Positions 32,240-44,629 are shown, counted from the first letter of the stretch. The stretch is 64,000 nucleotides of DNA from Closterium sp. NIES-65 (GCA_948144175.1 CANXME010000035.1:62001-126000), one strand, 5' to 3'. The notes: generated by a model not told the origin, from the sequence alone. Program-made: numbers and translations.

Positions 32240-32610
32240 CTGCTGCTGCTGCAACCAGCCTTGCTGCAGCTGCTGCAACCAGCCTTGCTGCTGCTGCTGC
32301 TGCTGCTGCTGCAACAAAGCTTGCTGCTGCAACCAGCTTGGCTGCTGCTGCTGCTGCTGCAACCAGCCTTGTTGCTGCTGCTGCTGCAACCAGCCTTGCC
32401 GCTGCTGCTGCAACAAAGCTTGCTGCTGCAACCAGCTTGGCTGCTGCTGCTGCTGCTGCAACCAACCTTGTTGCTGCTGCTGCTGCTGCTGCAACCAGCC
32501 TTGTTGCTGCTGCTGCAACCAGCCTTGCCGCTGCTGCTGCTGCTGCTGCAACAAAGCTTGCTGCTGCAACCAGCTTGGCTGCTGCTGCTGCTGCTGCTGC
32601 AACCAGCCTT
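32240..32610 (-). repeat. Copy B Gln-coding CTG repeats with higher-order unit
   Basis: Runs of CTG (CAG on the coding strand) are punctuated by CAACCAGCCTTG, CAACCAGCTTGG and CAACAAAGCTTG. This encodes Q-runs with GWL, PSWL and ALL spacers. A compound unit of about 100-140 bp recurs about three times. Copy A lacks this expansion. Confidence 0.85.
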
Positions 32611-32959
32611 GCTGCTCCTACTGCTGCATCTCATACCGCCTCTGCTGCTGCAGATCCTGTAGCTGAAACTGGTATTGCTGCTGCTGCAGAAGATCTGTAC
32701 AGTAACTCTGCTGCTCTAACTGCTGCTGTTGCTGCTGGGTTTGCTGACGGACCTGCTGTAGCAATGCCTGCTGTTGTTGTTGATGATGCTGCTGCTGCTC
32801 CTGCTGCTGCAGCTGCTGCTGCAGCATAAGTTGCCGCAGCAGAATCAGCTGATGCCGCTCCTGCAGAAAAGACAATCTAGCAGCATCAGCTGCCGCTTCT
32901 GCTGCTGCCTTAGTGTCAGTCTCTGTCATTGTAGCGCCTCTGCTCTCAAACCCCGTGAT

Positions 32960-33090
32960 ATCTCTTCCCATGCCTGTCCCCATGCCTGTCCCCATGCCTG
33001 TCCCCATGCCTGTCCCCATGCTTGTACCCATGCCTGTACCCATGACTGTACCCGTGCCTGTTCCCATGCTTCTTTCCATGCCCACTCCCA
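32960..33090 (-). repeat. Copy B 12-bp repeat (Met-Gly-Thr-Gly coding)
   Basis: The 12-bp unit CCCATGCCTGTC or CCCATGCCTGTA is repeated about 10 times. On the coding strand it reads GTGMGTGM. A shorter version exists in copy A at about 60465-60530. Confidence 0.8.
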
Positions 33091-34213
33091 TCTCTTTATC
33101 CATCCCCATACCCCCCCTCATGTCCACTCTTCTTTCCTCGTCATCCCTCCTCTCTGCTCCATCCCAGCTTGTCTCATCCGTTCCCTCTTCATCCTCTCTG
33201 ATTGCACCACCTTCGAGGCGCCTAAAACATGTTCCCATGCTTCTTCCCATGCCTATTCCCATCTCTTCATCCATCCCCATACTGCCCCTCATGGCCACTC
33301 TTCTTTCCTCGTCATCCCTCCTCTCTTCTCCATCCCATCTTGTCTCATCCCTTCTCTCTTCATCCTCTCTCGAAGCACCAATTTTGAGGCGCCTCAAAAG
33401 TGTTCCCATGCTTCTTCCCATGCTTGTCTCATCCCTTCTCTCTCCATCCTCTCTCGAAGCGCCAATTTTGAGGCGCCTCAGAAGTGTTCCCATGCTTCTT
33501 CCCATGCCTGTCTCATCCCTTCTCTCTTTATCCTCTCTGATGGTACCACTACCCTCTATATGCTCTGGCCTGATTTCCGCTCCCCTATTTTTTTTCCTCC
33601 CTCCCCCCTCCCTTTTCCTCTCTTCCCCTTCCCTTTTCCTCCCTTCCCCCTCTTTTATGCTGCCTTCCCTCTCCCTTATCCTCCCTTCTCCCACCCATCT
33701 CCTCCCCTCTCCTTCCCCTTCCCTTATTCTCCCCCCCTCTTCCCCATCCCCTACCCATATCCTTCCCTCTCCAGCGCTTAGCCCATCTCCCCTTTGGGTT
33801 ATACAGTCTTTGTCTGACTGGAATCCTAACAAATTCAGCAGGCGAGGAGAAGGTGCGTTTCTGGGTATTGCATCATCCCTACCGAGTATGATTCTAGCAC
33901 TGCTGGTACTGTCTGTGACTGTAATGAGCGACCTTGTACCGGGGGGTTAACTGTAGCGGGAGAAGCGACATATCGAGGGGTGGGAATAGAACCACGTCCA
34001 CGACTGGGCGGCAGCAATGACAGTGTCTCCAAACGTTGCTGAACGGAACCAGAACCTGCCGAGGCCTCGTTGCCTGGAGGAACCTCAGTCTTTGCCGCCC
34101 AGAACCTGGAGCCAACGCCTGCTGACGTGGCAACGACAGGTGATGACGCGGCCTGGCGAGTGTCAAGGAGAGGGAAAGCAGTTGGAAGAGGGGGAGGGGG
34201 AAAGGGTGGAGGA

Positions 34214-34312
34214 CGGGGGGGGGGGGAGGAGGAGGAGGGGGAGGAGGAGGAGGAGGAGGAGGAGGAGGAGGAGGAGGAGGAGGAGGAGGAGGAGGAGGAG
34301 GAGGAGATTGAG
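34214..34312. repeat. (GGA)n microsatellite
   Basis: An almost pure GGA run preceded by a G-run. On the copy B coding strand it reads as a poly-Pro tract. Copy A has only a short Pro-rich stretch at the same place. Confidence 0.9.
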
Positions 34313-34379
34313 GAGGCTGGGTGAGATCGTGGTTTGATTTTTGGCTCGTTTGCGTTATTAGAAACAACTCAGGGGAATG

Positions 34380-34514
34380 TGTTGAGAATAGAACGAGAAT
34401 GAATGAACTATGAATGAAGTGAGTACAAATAGGAAACCCTAACTGGGTTGTACCCCCTATGGGATACCCCACTACAGCCTACACAATAGTATAAGCTATA
34501 TATATGTTCTGACA
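34380..34514 (-). repeat. E7 3' LTR (135 bp)
   Basis: TGTTGAGAATAGAACG...TTCTGACA, identical to 41716-41850. CATATATATAGC in the sense orientation is a TATA-like candidate. Confidence 0.95.
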
Positions 34515-34719
34515 CACCCCCATAGGCAAAGTGGGGGAGAACAAGGGGTCACAAGACCAGTCAAGCAAGACAAAGCAAAGCTCAGGGTGGATCACAAAGT
34601 CACCACACAGTCCGAGCACAAGAGCAAGGCCAAAGGCCAGTTCACATGCAAGAGTACAGACATATATATAAAGCTAGACAGGCAAGAGCAGGTATATATA
34701 TGTCACAGTACAAGTAAAG

Positions 34720-37700
34720 TCAAGAGGAGAGCAAGTGAGGCAAGACAGGCACAAGACCCAGCTGGGTGCAGAAGCGCTGATGGTCACAAGGCACAAGTGC
34801 CTTGGTGAACACATCAGCAGTGTTGGCCTCAGAGGCCACGTACGCAAGCCGCAACTGTCCACGCTGCTGTAGCTCACGAGCAAGGAAGTAGCGAAGAGCA
34901 ATGTGCTTCGTTCTGTGCTCCAGACGCTGCTCTCGACACAAGGCCAGCATGGCCTTGTTGTCTACGTACAGCACTGGAGGAGAACGAGGCGGCTCTCCAA
35001 GGTCAGTCAGCAGGTAGGTGAGCCAGCGAAGCTCCTGTGCAGCCATGGCCCCTGCGTAGATCTCAGCCTCACAACTAGAGCTGAGAACCGAAGACGAACG
35101 AGTAGCCCGCCACGAGACAGAGCCGGAACCAAAGCTGAAGGTGTAACCCTGTGACGACCGCGGCGTAGCCTGGTCGTCAGCCCAAGAAGCGTCCGCGTGA
35201 CCTGTAAGGACCACTGGACTCCGCCCTCCAAGCACTAGCCCCATGCCCGACGTACTGCACAGGTAGCGCAATACCCTCTTCGCTGCAGCCATGTGCTCTG
35301 GTCGGTGTCTCCCAGGAGCAACATAGCGTGCAAGAATGCTCAGAGGGTATGCAAGGTCAGGTCGTGTGCAGGTCATCAGGTACATGAGGCAGCCAACAAG
35401 CTCTGGGTACGGGCCACTCGACTCTACGGACTCATCCGAAGGCAGAGCTGAGAGCGAGTGGCGGGTAGACAGAGGAGTGGCCTGAGGCGAGGAGTACGTG
35501 AAGCCGAAGCGCTGAAGGACCTGCTGCACCATGTGTGACTGAGTCAAGGTAATGGTGCGGCGTGCTCTGTCCCGAGTGATCTGCAAGCCAAGGTAGCTGC
35601 GCAGTTCACCCAGGTCTGTGCACGTGTGTCTCTTCAGCAGCTCGGACTTCACGTAGGCAAGTCCAGCAGTGTCCGCTGTGGCAAAGACCAAGTCGTCGAC
35701 GTACACGAGGATGTAGAACGGCGGCAGTGAAGTGTCGGTGCGCGGAAACAGCGACGGGTCAGCAGTAGAAGGAGCAAACCCAAGAGCCGCAAGCGTAGTC
35801 CTCAGTCTGTTGTGCCACTCACGCGGTGCGTGGCGGAGACCGTAGACTGGCCGTCGGAGGCTCCACTGGGTGCCAGGAGGGAAAGTCCCAGTGAAGCCAG
35901 GTGGACGGCGCAGCCAGATCTCCTCGTGCAGGCTACCCTGCAGGAACGCAGTGCTGAAGTCGAGAGAGTGAAGCTCGTAGTCGCGCTGAGCGGCTATGTG
36001 TAGCAGCACCCGAAGAGTGGTCATCTTCGGGGTGGGAGAGAAGGTCTGAAAGTAGTCAACTCCCTGCCGCTGACTGAAGCCACGAGCGAGGTACCGCGCC
36101 TTGAAGACAGGTGGAGAGCCTGGCGGCCGCTTCACCCTGAAGATCCACATGCCACTGACGATGTTCGCCCCAGGAGGGGGAACGGCGTCAACGTAGGTGC
36201 CTGTGGACTTCCAGGAAGCCATCTCTGCATCCATAGCTGCCTGCCACTGAGAGGAGTAGGGACCCTCTACGGCCTCCGCGTAGGAGCGCGGAGTCGGGAT
36301 GTCTAGTGCATCCGGGTCTCCCTCAGGAGCAAGCAGTACAGACGCGAGATGAGGTGAAGCAGCAGCCAGAGACTGTAACTCCTCCTGCCTGTCCTCTAGG
36401 ACGTCCGTGCCAAGAGCACACTCACCCCCGACGGACGGAGGACAGACAGACGCAGACTCAGCAACAAGACTAGCAGCGTAGTCTAGACGACAGCGAGCAG
36501 CAAAGTCGACGAGCTCAGCGACAAGAGCAGACGCAGCAGTGGACTCAAAAGAGGGGTCAGTGACGACAGTAGCAAGGAGACGCGTGACAGTAGGACTGGC
36601 AGCACGAAGGGAGTCTGACTCAGGGTCGGCAAGCACAAGAAGAGAGGACTCAGGAGGAGAAGGCAAAGGGGCACGCAGAGGAGCAGTGGACGGACGCAGA
36701 GACATCCGGTGCGTGCCAGGGACAGGAGGAGGACGCTGACGCGAACCGCGACCACTAGCGCGAGCAGCACGAACAGGCGACGCGGGACGAGACGCAGGCT
36801 CACGACGCTCAGCAAGACCTCCAGTAGGACCAGTGTAAGGAGAGGGAGCAGGCAGTGGGGAGGAAGGCTCCAACAGTGACTGCGACTGGACAGGCTGTGG
36901 ACACTCTACCGGAGGAGAAAGACCAAGAACCTGCTGCAGGAGCGGAACGAAGTACGGCCGAGGCCGCGCGGCAGCTCCAGGCTCAGCAGGGACAGCACCA
37001 GCACCCTCAGCGGCAGGACCTCCAGCAGCACCAGCAGCAGAACCACCTCCAGGACAGACAGCTGGAGTCTCAGCACCAACACCTCCAGCAGCTCCAGCTC
37101 CAGTAGGACCCGCAGGTCCAGCAGCTCCGGGACCGGCGGCACCAGCACCCTCGACGGTCGAAGAAGCTCCAGCTCCGGCAGTACGCCTCCAGCGGCGAGC
37201 AAACCACTCGCGCAGCTCCTGTGGAGAGAGAGGCTCCCGCCGAGACGTAGCACCAGGAGAAACCCCAGGCTCAGCAGCCCCAGACGCAGCACCCCCAGGC
37301 TCAGCAGCTCCAGACGTAGCACCCCCAGGCTCAGCAGCTCCAGACCCAGCACCCCCAGGCTCAGCAGCTCCAGACTCAGCACCCCCAGACTCAGCACCCC
37401 CTAGCTCAGCAGCTCCAGGCACAGCACCCCCCGGCTCAGCACCCCCAGGCCCAGCACCCTCCGCAGTAGCACCCCCAGGCTCGGCACCCGCGCGCACAGC
37501 ACCCCCAGAGTCAGCACCCCCAGGCTCAGCACCCGCAGCAGCACCAGAGTTATCAGTAACCTCGACCGGGTCAACTGCGTCTACCTGGGACACACCTGAG
37601 GGGGCAGGAACCTGAGGGGGGAGGGGGTCTACCGGGGGGGGAACCGGCACAAGGAAGTCCGGTGGCGGGGGAAGGGAAGGAGTGCGGTAGGGGAAGAGGC

Positions 37701-40608
37701 GGTAGAAGGGGACTGACTCGTCGAACGTGACGTCCTGGGAGGACTAAACACGACGAGAGGAGGGGTGGTAGAACTGCCACCCTGGAGCGTCAGGGGGGAA
37801 GCCAAGGAAGACACATGGAGCAGCGCGAGGGGACAGCTTGTCCGCAGACAAGTCGCGGACAAACGCCCGAGATCCCCAGACACGGAACGCAGACGCATCG
37901 CCAACCTTCCCCGTCCACAGTAAGACTGGGGACATCGCAGGCCGAGAGACCCTGGGGTGAAGGTTGAGCTGATGCGCCGCGTACCGAACCGCAAACGGCC
38001 ACAGAAAATGGGGGGCAGCCGCATGCATCATGGACGTACGAGCGACATCCATGACCATGCCAATGCGGCGCTCAGCAATCCAATTTTGCTGTGGAGAGTC
38101 CGGAAGCGTGAAGGTCTGGCGGATCCCCCGTGCACGACAGTAGTCTCGCAGAAGGCGAGTGGAGAACTCCCCGCCTCTGTCCGAGTGCAGACGCAGAACA
38201 GGAAAGTCCGAGCCGAAGCTCCTCCTGAGCTGGAGACGAGCCTCGCGGATCCAGTCGATCAGCACCTCAGTGACAGCACCCTTGCTGCGTAGGGGGAGGA
38301 CTGTGGTGTAACGCGAGTAGTCGTCAACCACCAACAGGAAGTAGCGCTCGTGACCCTGCCCACGGACAGGGGCTGGGCCCCACACGTCCATGTGAAGTGT
38401 CTGCAGAGGAGCCTCTGTCGGGGGGAACTGGGAGGAGTGAGGAGCAGCCCGGAGGCGCCCCTCGACACAGGGGACACAGGAAGGTCCTGGCCCCGAAGGA
38501 AGGGGAGGGAGAGACTGGGGAAGACCAGAGACAAGGACACGGGAAGCCATGCTCCGAAGATGGGGCAAGGAGGGGTGGCCCAGACGGTGGTGCCACAGGA
38601 GGGTCTCGTGAGACAGGAGGCGACACGAACAGGGGGCAGACTCAGGGCCAGACCGGGACGCAGCAGCAAACACCTGACCTGACGCAGCTACCTGACCAGA
38701 CGCAGGGACAGGAGGAGACGTAGTGGTCAGGGTGTAGAGGCTCGACCCCGGCCGACGCGAGAACGTGGCCAGGTGCCGGCCTGTGCGTGCGTCCGTGCAG
38801 TGGGTCACCCGCTGTCTCGCAGGAGTGAACTGGTGAACCCCCACATCCTGTAGGTCCGCACCACTCACCAAGTTCGTCGAGAACGAGGGAAGGTACAGAC
38901 CAGACAGGGTGCCCGAGGGGGCAGCCGGACACGGGAGGACAGTGGAAAAGTGAGAGAGGACAGGACCCCCAGAGGGGTCAGCCAGGGAGACTGCAACCGG
39001 CCGACTAAGCGGCGTGAGGGTGGTGCGATCTCGAAAGAAGGAGCGAGAAGCCCCGGAGTCAAGTGTGAAAGTGAGGGAGGACGAAGGCGACGCAGTACGT
39101 GAGAGCGCAGTCTCACCAATACCTGAGAGCGCAGACGCACTGGCACCTAGAGCAGCAGCCTCACAAGCACCTAGCGCAGCAGTACCAATGCCCGGGTCGG
39201 GCGGGAAACACCGGTAACAGTCACCCTCCTCACTAATAGTCACAGCATACATAGCAGCAAGGATAGCATCAAAGTCAAGATCAAAGATCGCTACACCAGC
39301 CCTAAGAAGCTCATCCCAGCGGGGGATCTCACTAGCCTCGGGGAACTGCTGACGCCAAGCGTCCGTCAGGCGGCCAAAGCAGCGCTGGGTGGGGTGGGCA
39401 CCCCCACACTGCTCACCCGCGCGGTCGCCGGAACGAAGGACGTAGGCACACGGACCAGCACCCGCACCCCTCTGACGCCGAGCGTACCACTCACGGAGCT
39501 GCTGGGGCGGAGGGATGTCCCGCGAACGCTGCTGCTGCTGCTGCTGCGGGCGCTGACCACCACCACCGCCGCTCCGCTGCTGGGTACCACCCCGACCAGC
39601 TCCACCCCCTCCGCCACCACCGCCTCCTCCTCCGCCCCCTCCACCGCCTCCACCGCCACCGCTGCCGCAACCACCACCGCTGCCGCCACCTCCGCCGCCT
39701 CCGCCGCCGCTGCCACCACTACCACCACCACCCCCTCCACCACTCCCGCCGCCACCCCCACTCCCTCCGCCGCCTCCACCGCCACCTCCACCGCCCCCTC
39801 CAGCTCCACCCGCGCCCTTGCCTCCCTTGCCCTTGCCAGAGCGGCGTCGCCCACTAGGGGCAGACGCCGCGCCGACCGACTCAAGACCAAGAAGGTCGGC
39901 AGCAGCAGCAGAGGCAACAGAGGGCAGTAGGGGGGAAGGATAGCACCCCTCAGAGATGGGGGTGCGAGGGTCACCCCGAGAAGCTCCTACAGCGACGATG
40001 CTCTTCTCCGCCGCGAGGAGGGCCTTCTCGAGGAGGTCAATAGTGAGGGTGGTGGGACAGACTGCGAGAAAGTGGTCCCTGACTACGCGAAGAGAGTCAG
40101 GGAGGCGCGCGACTACGTAGTAGAGAGTGATGTACATGGGGGGGGGGTTCTTAGCGCAGAACTCAGCAGGAAGGGCGGCGCGGTAGGGAGTGTCACTAGT
40201 GCGGAGGTGCGTAATGAGGTAAGCGACAGTGGGAAAGGCAGAGAGGTCAGGAAAGAGGTAGGGAAGAATGAGACGGCTCAGTGCAGCAGTGGCAGGGGAA
40301 GAGTACCGCGCAACTACAGCGTCGTACAAGGTCTGAGCACTCTTGTACTGACTAAAGTGCGCGCGCTCAGAGGTAGGGAGGTGGCGACGCACAGCAAGAC
40401 GTGCAGCAGCATCGCGGGTAGCCCACTGAGAGCGCACAGTGGCATCAGCATCAGCAGCAGGGGCAGGAGAGGCGCCAGAAGTGAGGTCAAAGAGAGAAAG
40501 GCCGTCTGCTCTATCGCACTGCAAGAACAGCTGCAAGTCGTCGACCCAGACCTCAAAGTCAATGGCGCGACCCTCAGCGTCAAAAGCGAGGACACTAGGG
40601 GTAGCCAT
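34720..40608 (-). pseudogene. E7 Gag-Pol polyprotein with a single premature TAG
   Basis: ATG at 40606-40608 (MATPSVLAF). The frame runs 1962 codons with one stop, TAG at 37744-37746, where siblings have Leu (CTG or CTA). This falls after integrase and before RT, in RV-SSQDVTFDESVP. Gag has a long poly-Gly tract, LREWY, and CX13CX3HX4C. DSGAS is at about codon 517. Integrase keeps LHSDRGGEF, but NGIAERR is preceded by Trp (QQNW) where others have Gly. RT YVDD is at about codon 1636. RNase H keeps GHADASW and VDNKAML. Without readthrough, only Gag-protease-integrase would be made. Confidence 0.92.
37255..37545 (-). repeat. E7 linker minisatellite (GAEPGG type)
   Basis: Plus-strand units CTCAGCACCCCCAGG and CTCAGCAGCTCCAGA alternate. 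They encode GGAEP and SGAAEPGG-like repeats between integrase and RT. Confidence 0.85.
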
Positions 40609-40734
40609 GACAGCAGTAGACGGTCTCACCAGACAGGACGGGTCGGGCAGCGCAGTAGCACAGCAGCACAGCAACACAGCAGCTCAACCGGCTCAGCAGC
40701 AACAGCAGCCTCGCAGGACCAGCGGCTCGGTTCC

Positions 40735-41580
40735 TCAGGCGGTGCAGGCGGCTCGGGCGGCTCGGGCGGCTCGGGCGGCTCGGGCGGCTCGGGCGGCGCG
40801 GGCGGCTCGGGCGGCTCGAGCAGACAGCGACACAGGCGGCTCGGGCGGCTCGGCTCCTCAGCTGCGGAGACGGCTCGGGCGGCTCAGGTCGCACGGCGGC
40901 TGGCGGGCGGCGCGGGGGGGCGGGACAGCGTCGTGCAGCAGGGACGGGAGAGCGCGGCCGGGACGGGCGGCACAGGGCGGCTCGGGACCGGGTCGGGCGG
41001 CGCGCGGGCGGTGAGGGGCCGGGACGGGCGCGCGTGGGTGGCTAGGGGCCGGGACGGGCGCTCGAGGGCGGCGAAGGGCCGGGACGGGCTCGCGTGGGCG
41101 GCTAGGGGCCGGGACGGGCGCGCGTGGGTGGCTAGGGGCCGGGACGGGCGCTCGAGGGCGGCTAAGGGCCGGGACGGGCTCGCGTGGGCGGCTAGGGGCC
41201 GGGACGGGCGCGCGTGGGTGGCTAGAGGCCGGGACGGGCGGCGCGCAGGTGGCGAGGGGCCGTGACGAGCGGCGCGCGGGCGGCCGTGGGCCTGAACGGG
41301 CGGCGCGCGGGCGGCTAGGGGCCTGAACGGGCGGCGCGCTGGCGGCTAGGGGCCTGAACGGGCGGGCGCGCTGGCGGCTAGAGGCCTGAACGGGCGGCGC
41401 GCTGGCGGCTAGGGGCCGAAACGGGCGGGCGCGCTGGCGGCTAGGAGCCCTGACGGGCGGCGCGTGGGCGGCTAAGGGCCGGGACGGGCGGCGCGCGGGC
41501 GGCTAGGTGCCTGAACGGGCGGGCGCGGGCGGCTAGGTGCCGAGACGGGCGGTGCGCGGGCGGCAAAGGGCGGCTCGCGC
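40735..41580 (-). repeat. E7 leader minisatellites
   Basis: The first array (about 40740-40880) repeats GGCTCGGGC. The second (about 40990-41580) repeats units of about 30 bp with the core GGCTAGGGGCCGGGACGGGC. Both lie between PBS and gag. Confidence 0.85.
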
Positions 41581-41715
41581 GGGCGTCTAGGGGGGCCGCA
41601 GGGCAGGCCAAAAAGGAGAGAGCAAAGGGCCCGGAGCGCGCTCCGGGCAGAAAAAAAAGTTTTGAAGGTGGTGGGCCCTAAGCACAGTTCCCGCGGGGGA
41701 ACCTGCTCGATACCA

Positions 41716-41850
41716 TGTTGAGAATAGAACGAGAATGAATGAACTATGAATGAAGTGAGTACAAATAGGAAACCCTAACTGGGTTGTACCCCCTATGGGA
41801 TACCCCACTACAGCCTACACAATAGTATAAGCTATATATATGTTCTGACA
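41716..41850 (-). repeat. E7 5' LTR (135 bp)
   Basis: It is the partner of 34380-34514, followed by TSD GAATG and preceded by the PBS. Confidence 0.95.
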
Positions 41851-42108
41851 GAATGGAGGAGAGGGACAGGAAGCGCCCCTGGGGAAGGGAGAACTGGAGA
41901 GGGGAGGATAGGAGAAGGCAGGATTGGAGAAGGGAGGAGGAATGGGGAAGGATGGAGAGAGACTGCGGACGTGTGAATGGTGGAGAGGGAGGAGGAGGAT
42001 GAAAGTCATCCGGTTTGCTCCGGTATAGGCAGATCCAATAGGGCAAGAGGGTCTCCCAGTGGCGGATCGTATTCAAGGAGCACTTGGTAGGGGAGAATCG
42101 GCAAATTC

Positions 42109-42237
42109 TGACAAAATTAGAAGAAAGAAAGAGGGTTGAACTAGCAGAAATGGGGATACAAATAGCAAACCCTAGAAGGGTTGTACTCGCCATAGAGCAC
42201 CCCACTACAGGCTAGAACATAAGATAATATTCTGACA
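42109..42237 (-). repeat. E8 3' LTR (129 bp)
   Basis: TGACAAAATTAGAAG...TTCTGACA, about 98% identical to 42920-43048. Confidence 0.93.
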
Positions 42238-42681
42238 CACCCCCATAGCCAAAGTGGGGTGTAATCAGCAGAGCAGGCAAAGCAGTACAAGCTCAGGGTG
42301 GATCACAATGTCACCACACAATCTGAGCACAAGTTCAAGAAGAAATAGTTTAGAGTTCACAATTATGAGCAAAGCTAGTGGTAGTCACAACGGGCAAGTG
42401 AGGAGGAGGAGAGAGAGTGAGGGGAGAGGAGATAGGAGGCGACGGCTGAAGCTGCAGACACACGGGCAACAGGAGGCAGACTGGCACAGCGGCTACCGGA
42501 CAGCGCCCGGACTACAGGAGTAACAGGCCCCGCGGCTCAAGTAGCGGCAGACGGGCAACGGACCCACGGGCGGCTGGCGTAGAAGTCTAGCTCACTGGGC
42601 TACCGGGACAGCGCCCCGGACTACAGGTGCTGCGGACAACAGTACGGCAACCTCCATGCAGCTTCCCCATGCAGCTCTGAT

Positions 42682-42919
42682 ACCATGTCAGAATCCCAAC
42701 CACTAGACCATTGGGATAAAAGGGCTTGTTTCAGTAGCGGGTCAGTGCGCCCATAACCCCCCAGGCAACCGCGCCTGTAACGCCCCCTAGGATCGATCGG
42801 GATCTCACAGTGTAGCTCTACTGACACCCCCCCACACTGGGAGGCCCAGGACTGAGCACAGTGGCAACGGCCAACATGTGCATACACCGGGATTCGAACC
42901 CGAGACCGCTCTGATACCA
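42682..42919 (-). other. tRNA-like segment next to the E8 PBS
   Basis: On the minus strand the PBS leads into GGTCTCGGGTTCGAATCCCG (a T-arm/B-box-like match at 42888-42902). About 180 bp later comes CCCAATGGTCTAGTGGTTGG (42694-42714), like a tRNA D-arm/A-box of the Glu type. Then a second LTR-end-plus-PBS copy follows (ATTCTGACA then TGGTATCAGAGC). The two tRNA-like parts are in reverse order for a tRNA, so this is not a functional tRNA gene. Confidence 0.55.
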
Positions 42920-43048
42920 TGACAAAATTAGAAGAAAGAAAGAGGGTTGAACTAGCAGAAATGGGGATACAAATAGCAAACCCTATAAAGGTTGTACTCG
43001 CTATAGAGCACCCCACTACAGGCTAGAACATAAGATAATATTCTGACA
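42920..43048 (-). repeat. E8 5' LTR (129 bp)
   Basis: It is the partner of 42109-42237, followed by TSD AATTC. Confidence 0.93.
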
Positions 43049-43394
43049 AATTCTGCAAAATACTACTCCCCCGGGCTGGCCCAGCGGCGGGAGCTGTGGA
43101 GGCGGTGGCGGCGGCACAGGTGGCGGAGGAGGCGGAAGCGCCCAGGGAGGGGTTCACAGAGAAGCGCGCCGACTGCTGCGGCAGTGGCTCATTGTGCAGC
43201 GGCAGCGACTCATTGTGCTGTGGCAGCGACTCATCGTGCAGCGGCAGCGACTCATCGTGTACCGGCAGCGACTCATCGTGAAGCAGCAGCGCTGCTGGAT
43301 TGCGCGCCGCCGGCGCCGGCGCTGGCGGCGTTTGCGCGTTGGATTGGACGTGCTGATGTGAAGATGATGGTGATGATGGCGAAGGGATCACCAT

Positions 43395-44629
43395 TTCTAG
43401 TACTAGTACTAGCCCCTACGGGCTTACAACTACTAGTTGTAAGGTTCAAAAGGCTCGGCGCCTCTGAATACTACTAGTATTCAGTAGTACGCAGTAGTAA
43501 GTTCTTGTCAAGCAGAAAAGCTCCCGCGGCTCCCAGCAGGCTGCTGCCAGCAAAGTGCTGCCAGCAAAAGGCTCCACTCTCCGGTGGAGAGTGCTGATGG
43601 TGGCGAAATGCAGAGAGTTCAACTACGTTCGCCGTGCGACGTTGTCACGGTGAGGAATGTTGCGGCGCAAACAAAAAGAGTCTAGTACAAGCCGGAATTT
43701 GAAAAGCCAGATCAATCCACCATTGCTCAAAGCATCACTCGAAAGAAAAAAATAGAGTCTTTGCTGCGCAGGGAAATGCTCGGATAAGCTCATTTCAAGA
43801 CGAAAGGTCCCCTCAGCCTGCTGACTTCAATGCTAACAGAGACGCTAAACCGGCCTACCTCAGACTGGCCATTAGCTCACAGTGCCTGGTAAGGGCCCCT
43901 TCGAGACTCACGAATCCCAAGGACAGCCACAAACTGTTCTTCGATGAATTTGTGGTGCCTCCTCTCAGAAAATATCATCGTTCGCTGCTTGCCTTTGCTG
44001 CTTTGCATGTGGTGGTAATATTCCGCTCCCGCCAGGTGCGAGCGAGTGGCTTACAACAACAGAAGTCGCAAGTCTTGCAGTAGAGTTGCCGCAGCTTCTC
44101 TAATATTCCGCAAGCGTGTCAATCTGCTGCTGGAACTGCTGAAATAATATAAGAGTGCGTGATCCCCGCCGCGGGCTACTAAGGATCGCGTTCTTACGAG
44201 GAAAGTCATCTGTCATTTTGTTTAGAGGAGATATTACTTGCATTCGCGACGGAGGGTGAATTGGTTTGTGTGGGGGGGACGTGACACGGTCACGTGAGAT
44301 GCGCGTGCAAGTCTGAAAAGATTGTGGCTTTGAATGGTGAGATGACAGCTACCTCCGTGGCACGTCGAGGGAGCAAATTAGGATTCATTAAGAAAGATTC
44401 TCGCGTACACTACATTTGCCGCAGTTTGAGAAGGGCCCACAACTTTAAATTCCAGCCAGGAACTATGTTATCCACACCAGGCCTGTCGAAGTTCCTGGGA
44501 CCCATACTTGCGCTCCCCAGCTCCTCCCCATCTGACCCTATTTTTGATGTAGCTGAGCGTTTGGGCGCCCTTAACGGTCACGGGCGCACCCCAAAGTGAA
44601 AACTTAAAATCCGGGCCTGTGAAGAGTTT
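43395..44629. other. Upstream flank of host copy B
   Basis: No gene is supported. Several stretches align with the upstream flank of copy A, for example GACTCACGAATCCC at 43913 and 62540, and GTGGCTTTGAATGGTGAG at 44323 and 63053. This is the old promoter side of copy B, with similarity about as far as 44480. Confidence 0.65.

Larger units (their letters stand above)
34380..41850 (-). mobile_element. E7: Ty1/copia element (7471 bp) inside host copy B
   Basis: Identical 135-bp LTRs lie at 34380-34514 and 41716-41850, with TSD GAATG at 34375-34379 and 41851-41855. PBS (sense TGGTATCGAGCAGGTTCCC) is at 41697-41715. The sequence on either side rejoins to match copy A at about 61320, so it disrupts the gene. 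Gag-Pol is open except for one amber codon, consistent with a very recent insertion. Confidence 0.96.
42109..43048 (-). mobile_element. E8: very short non-autonomous LTR element (940 bp) inside host copy B
   Basis: LTRs of 129 bp at 42109-42237 and 42920-43048 differ by 3 substitutions. TSD AATTC is at 42104-42108 and 43049-43053. PBS (sense TGGTATCAGAGCGGT) is at 42905-42919. It is in the same LTR family as E5. The interior contains the shared 3' block (42289-42333) and an unusual tRNA-like segment, but no coding sequence. It interrupts copy B after about codon 115. Confidence 0.94.
29706..43394 (-). pseudogene. Host copy B: QALGGH zinc-finger/Gln-rich gene, broken and interrupted by E7 and E8
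   Basis: Segments collinear with copy A (57087-61949) run from ATG 43392-43394 (MVIPSPSSPSSSH) through 43049, jump E8 to 42108-41851, jump E7 to 34379, then continue to about 29706. Without the insertions it would be about 5.3 kb against 4.9 kb in A. Besides the two retrotransposons there are stops at 32618-32620 and 32051-32053 (both Gln to TAG relative to A), a stop at 31166, and frame changes near 33840-33880 and 30225-30320. The zinc finger itself is still intact. Open pieces could still be transcribed, but no full protein is possible. The LELTL of A is LELNP here. Confidence 0.9.

Noticed and set aside
30615..33950. Several long plus-strand frames opposite copy B
   Set aside because: They are antisense shadows of Ala-, Gln- and Met-Gly-Thr-Gly-coding repeats; only the minus strand aligns with copy A.
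40072..41265. A 397-codon plus-strand frame in E7
   Set aside because: It runs antisense to gag and then through the leader repeats; the sense strand has the conserved Gag.
42888..42902. tRNA gene suggested by GGGTTCGAATCCCG
   Set aside because: No cloverleaf can be built; the D-arm-like piece is downstream of the T-arm-like piece, the wrong order.
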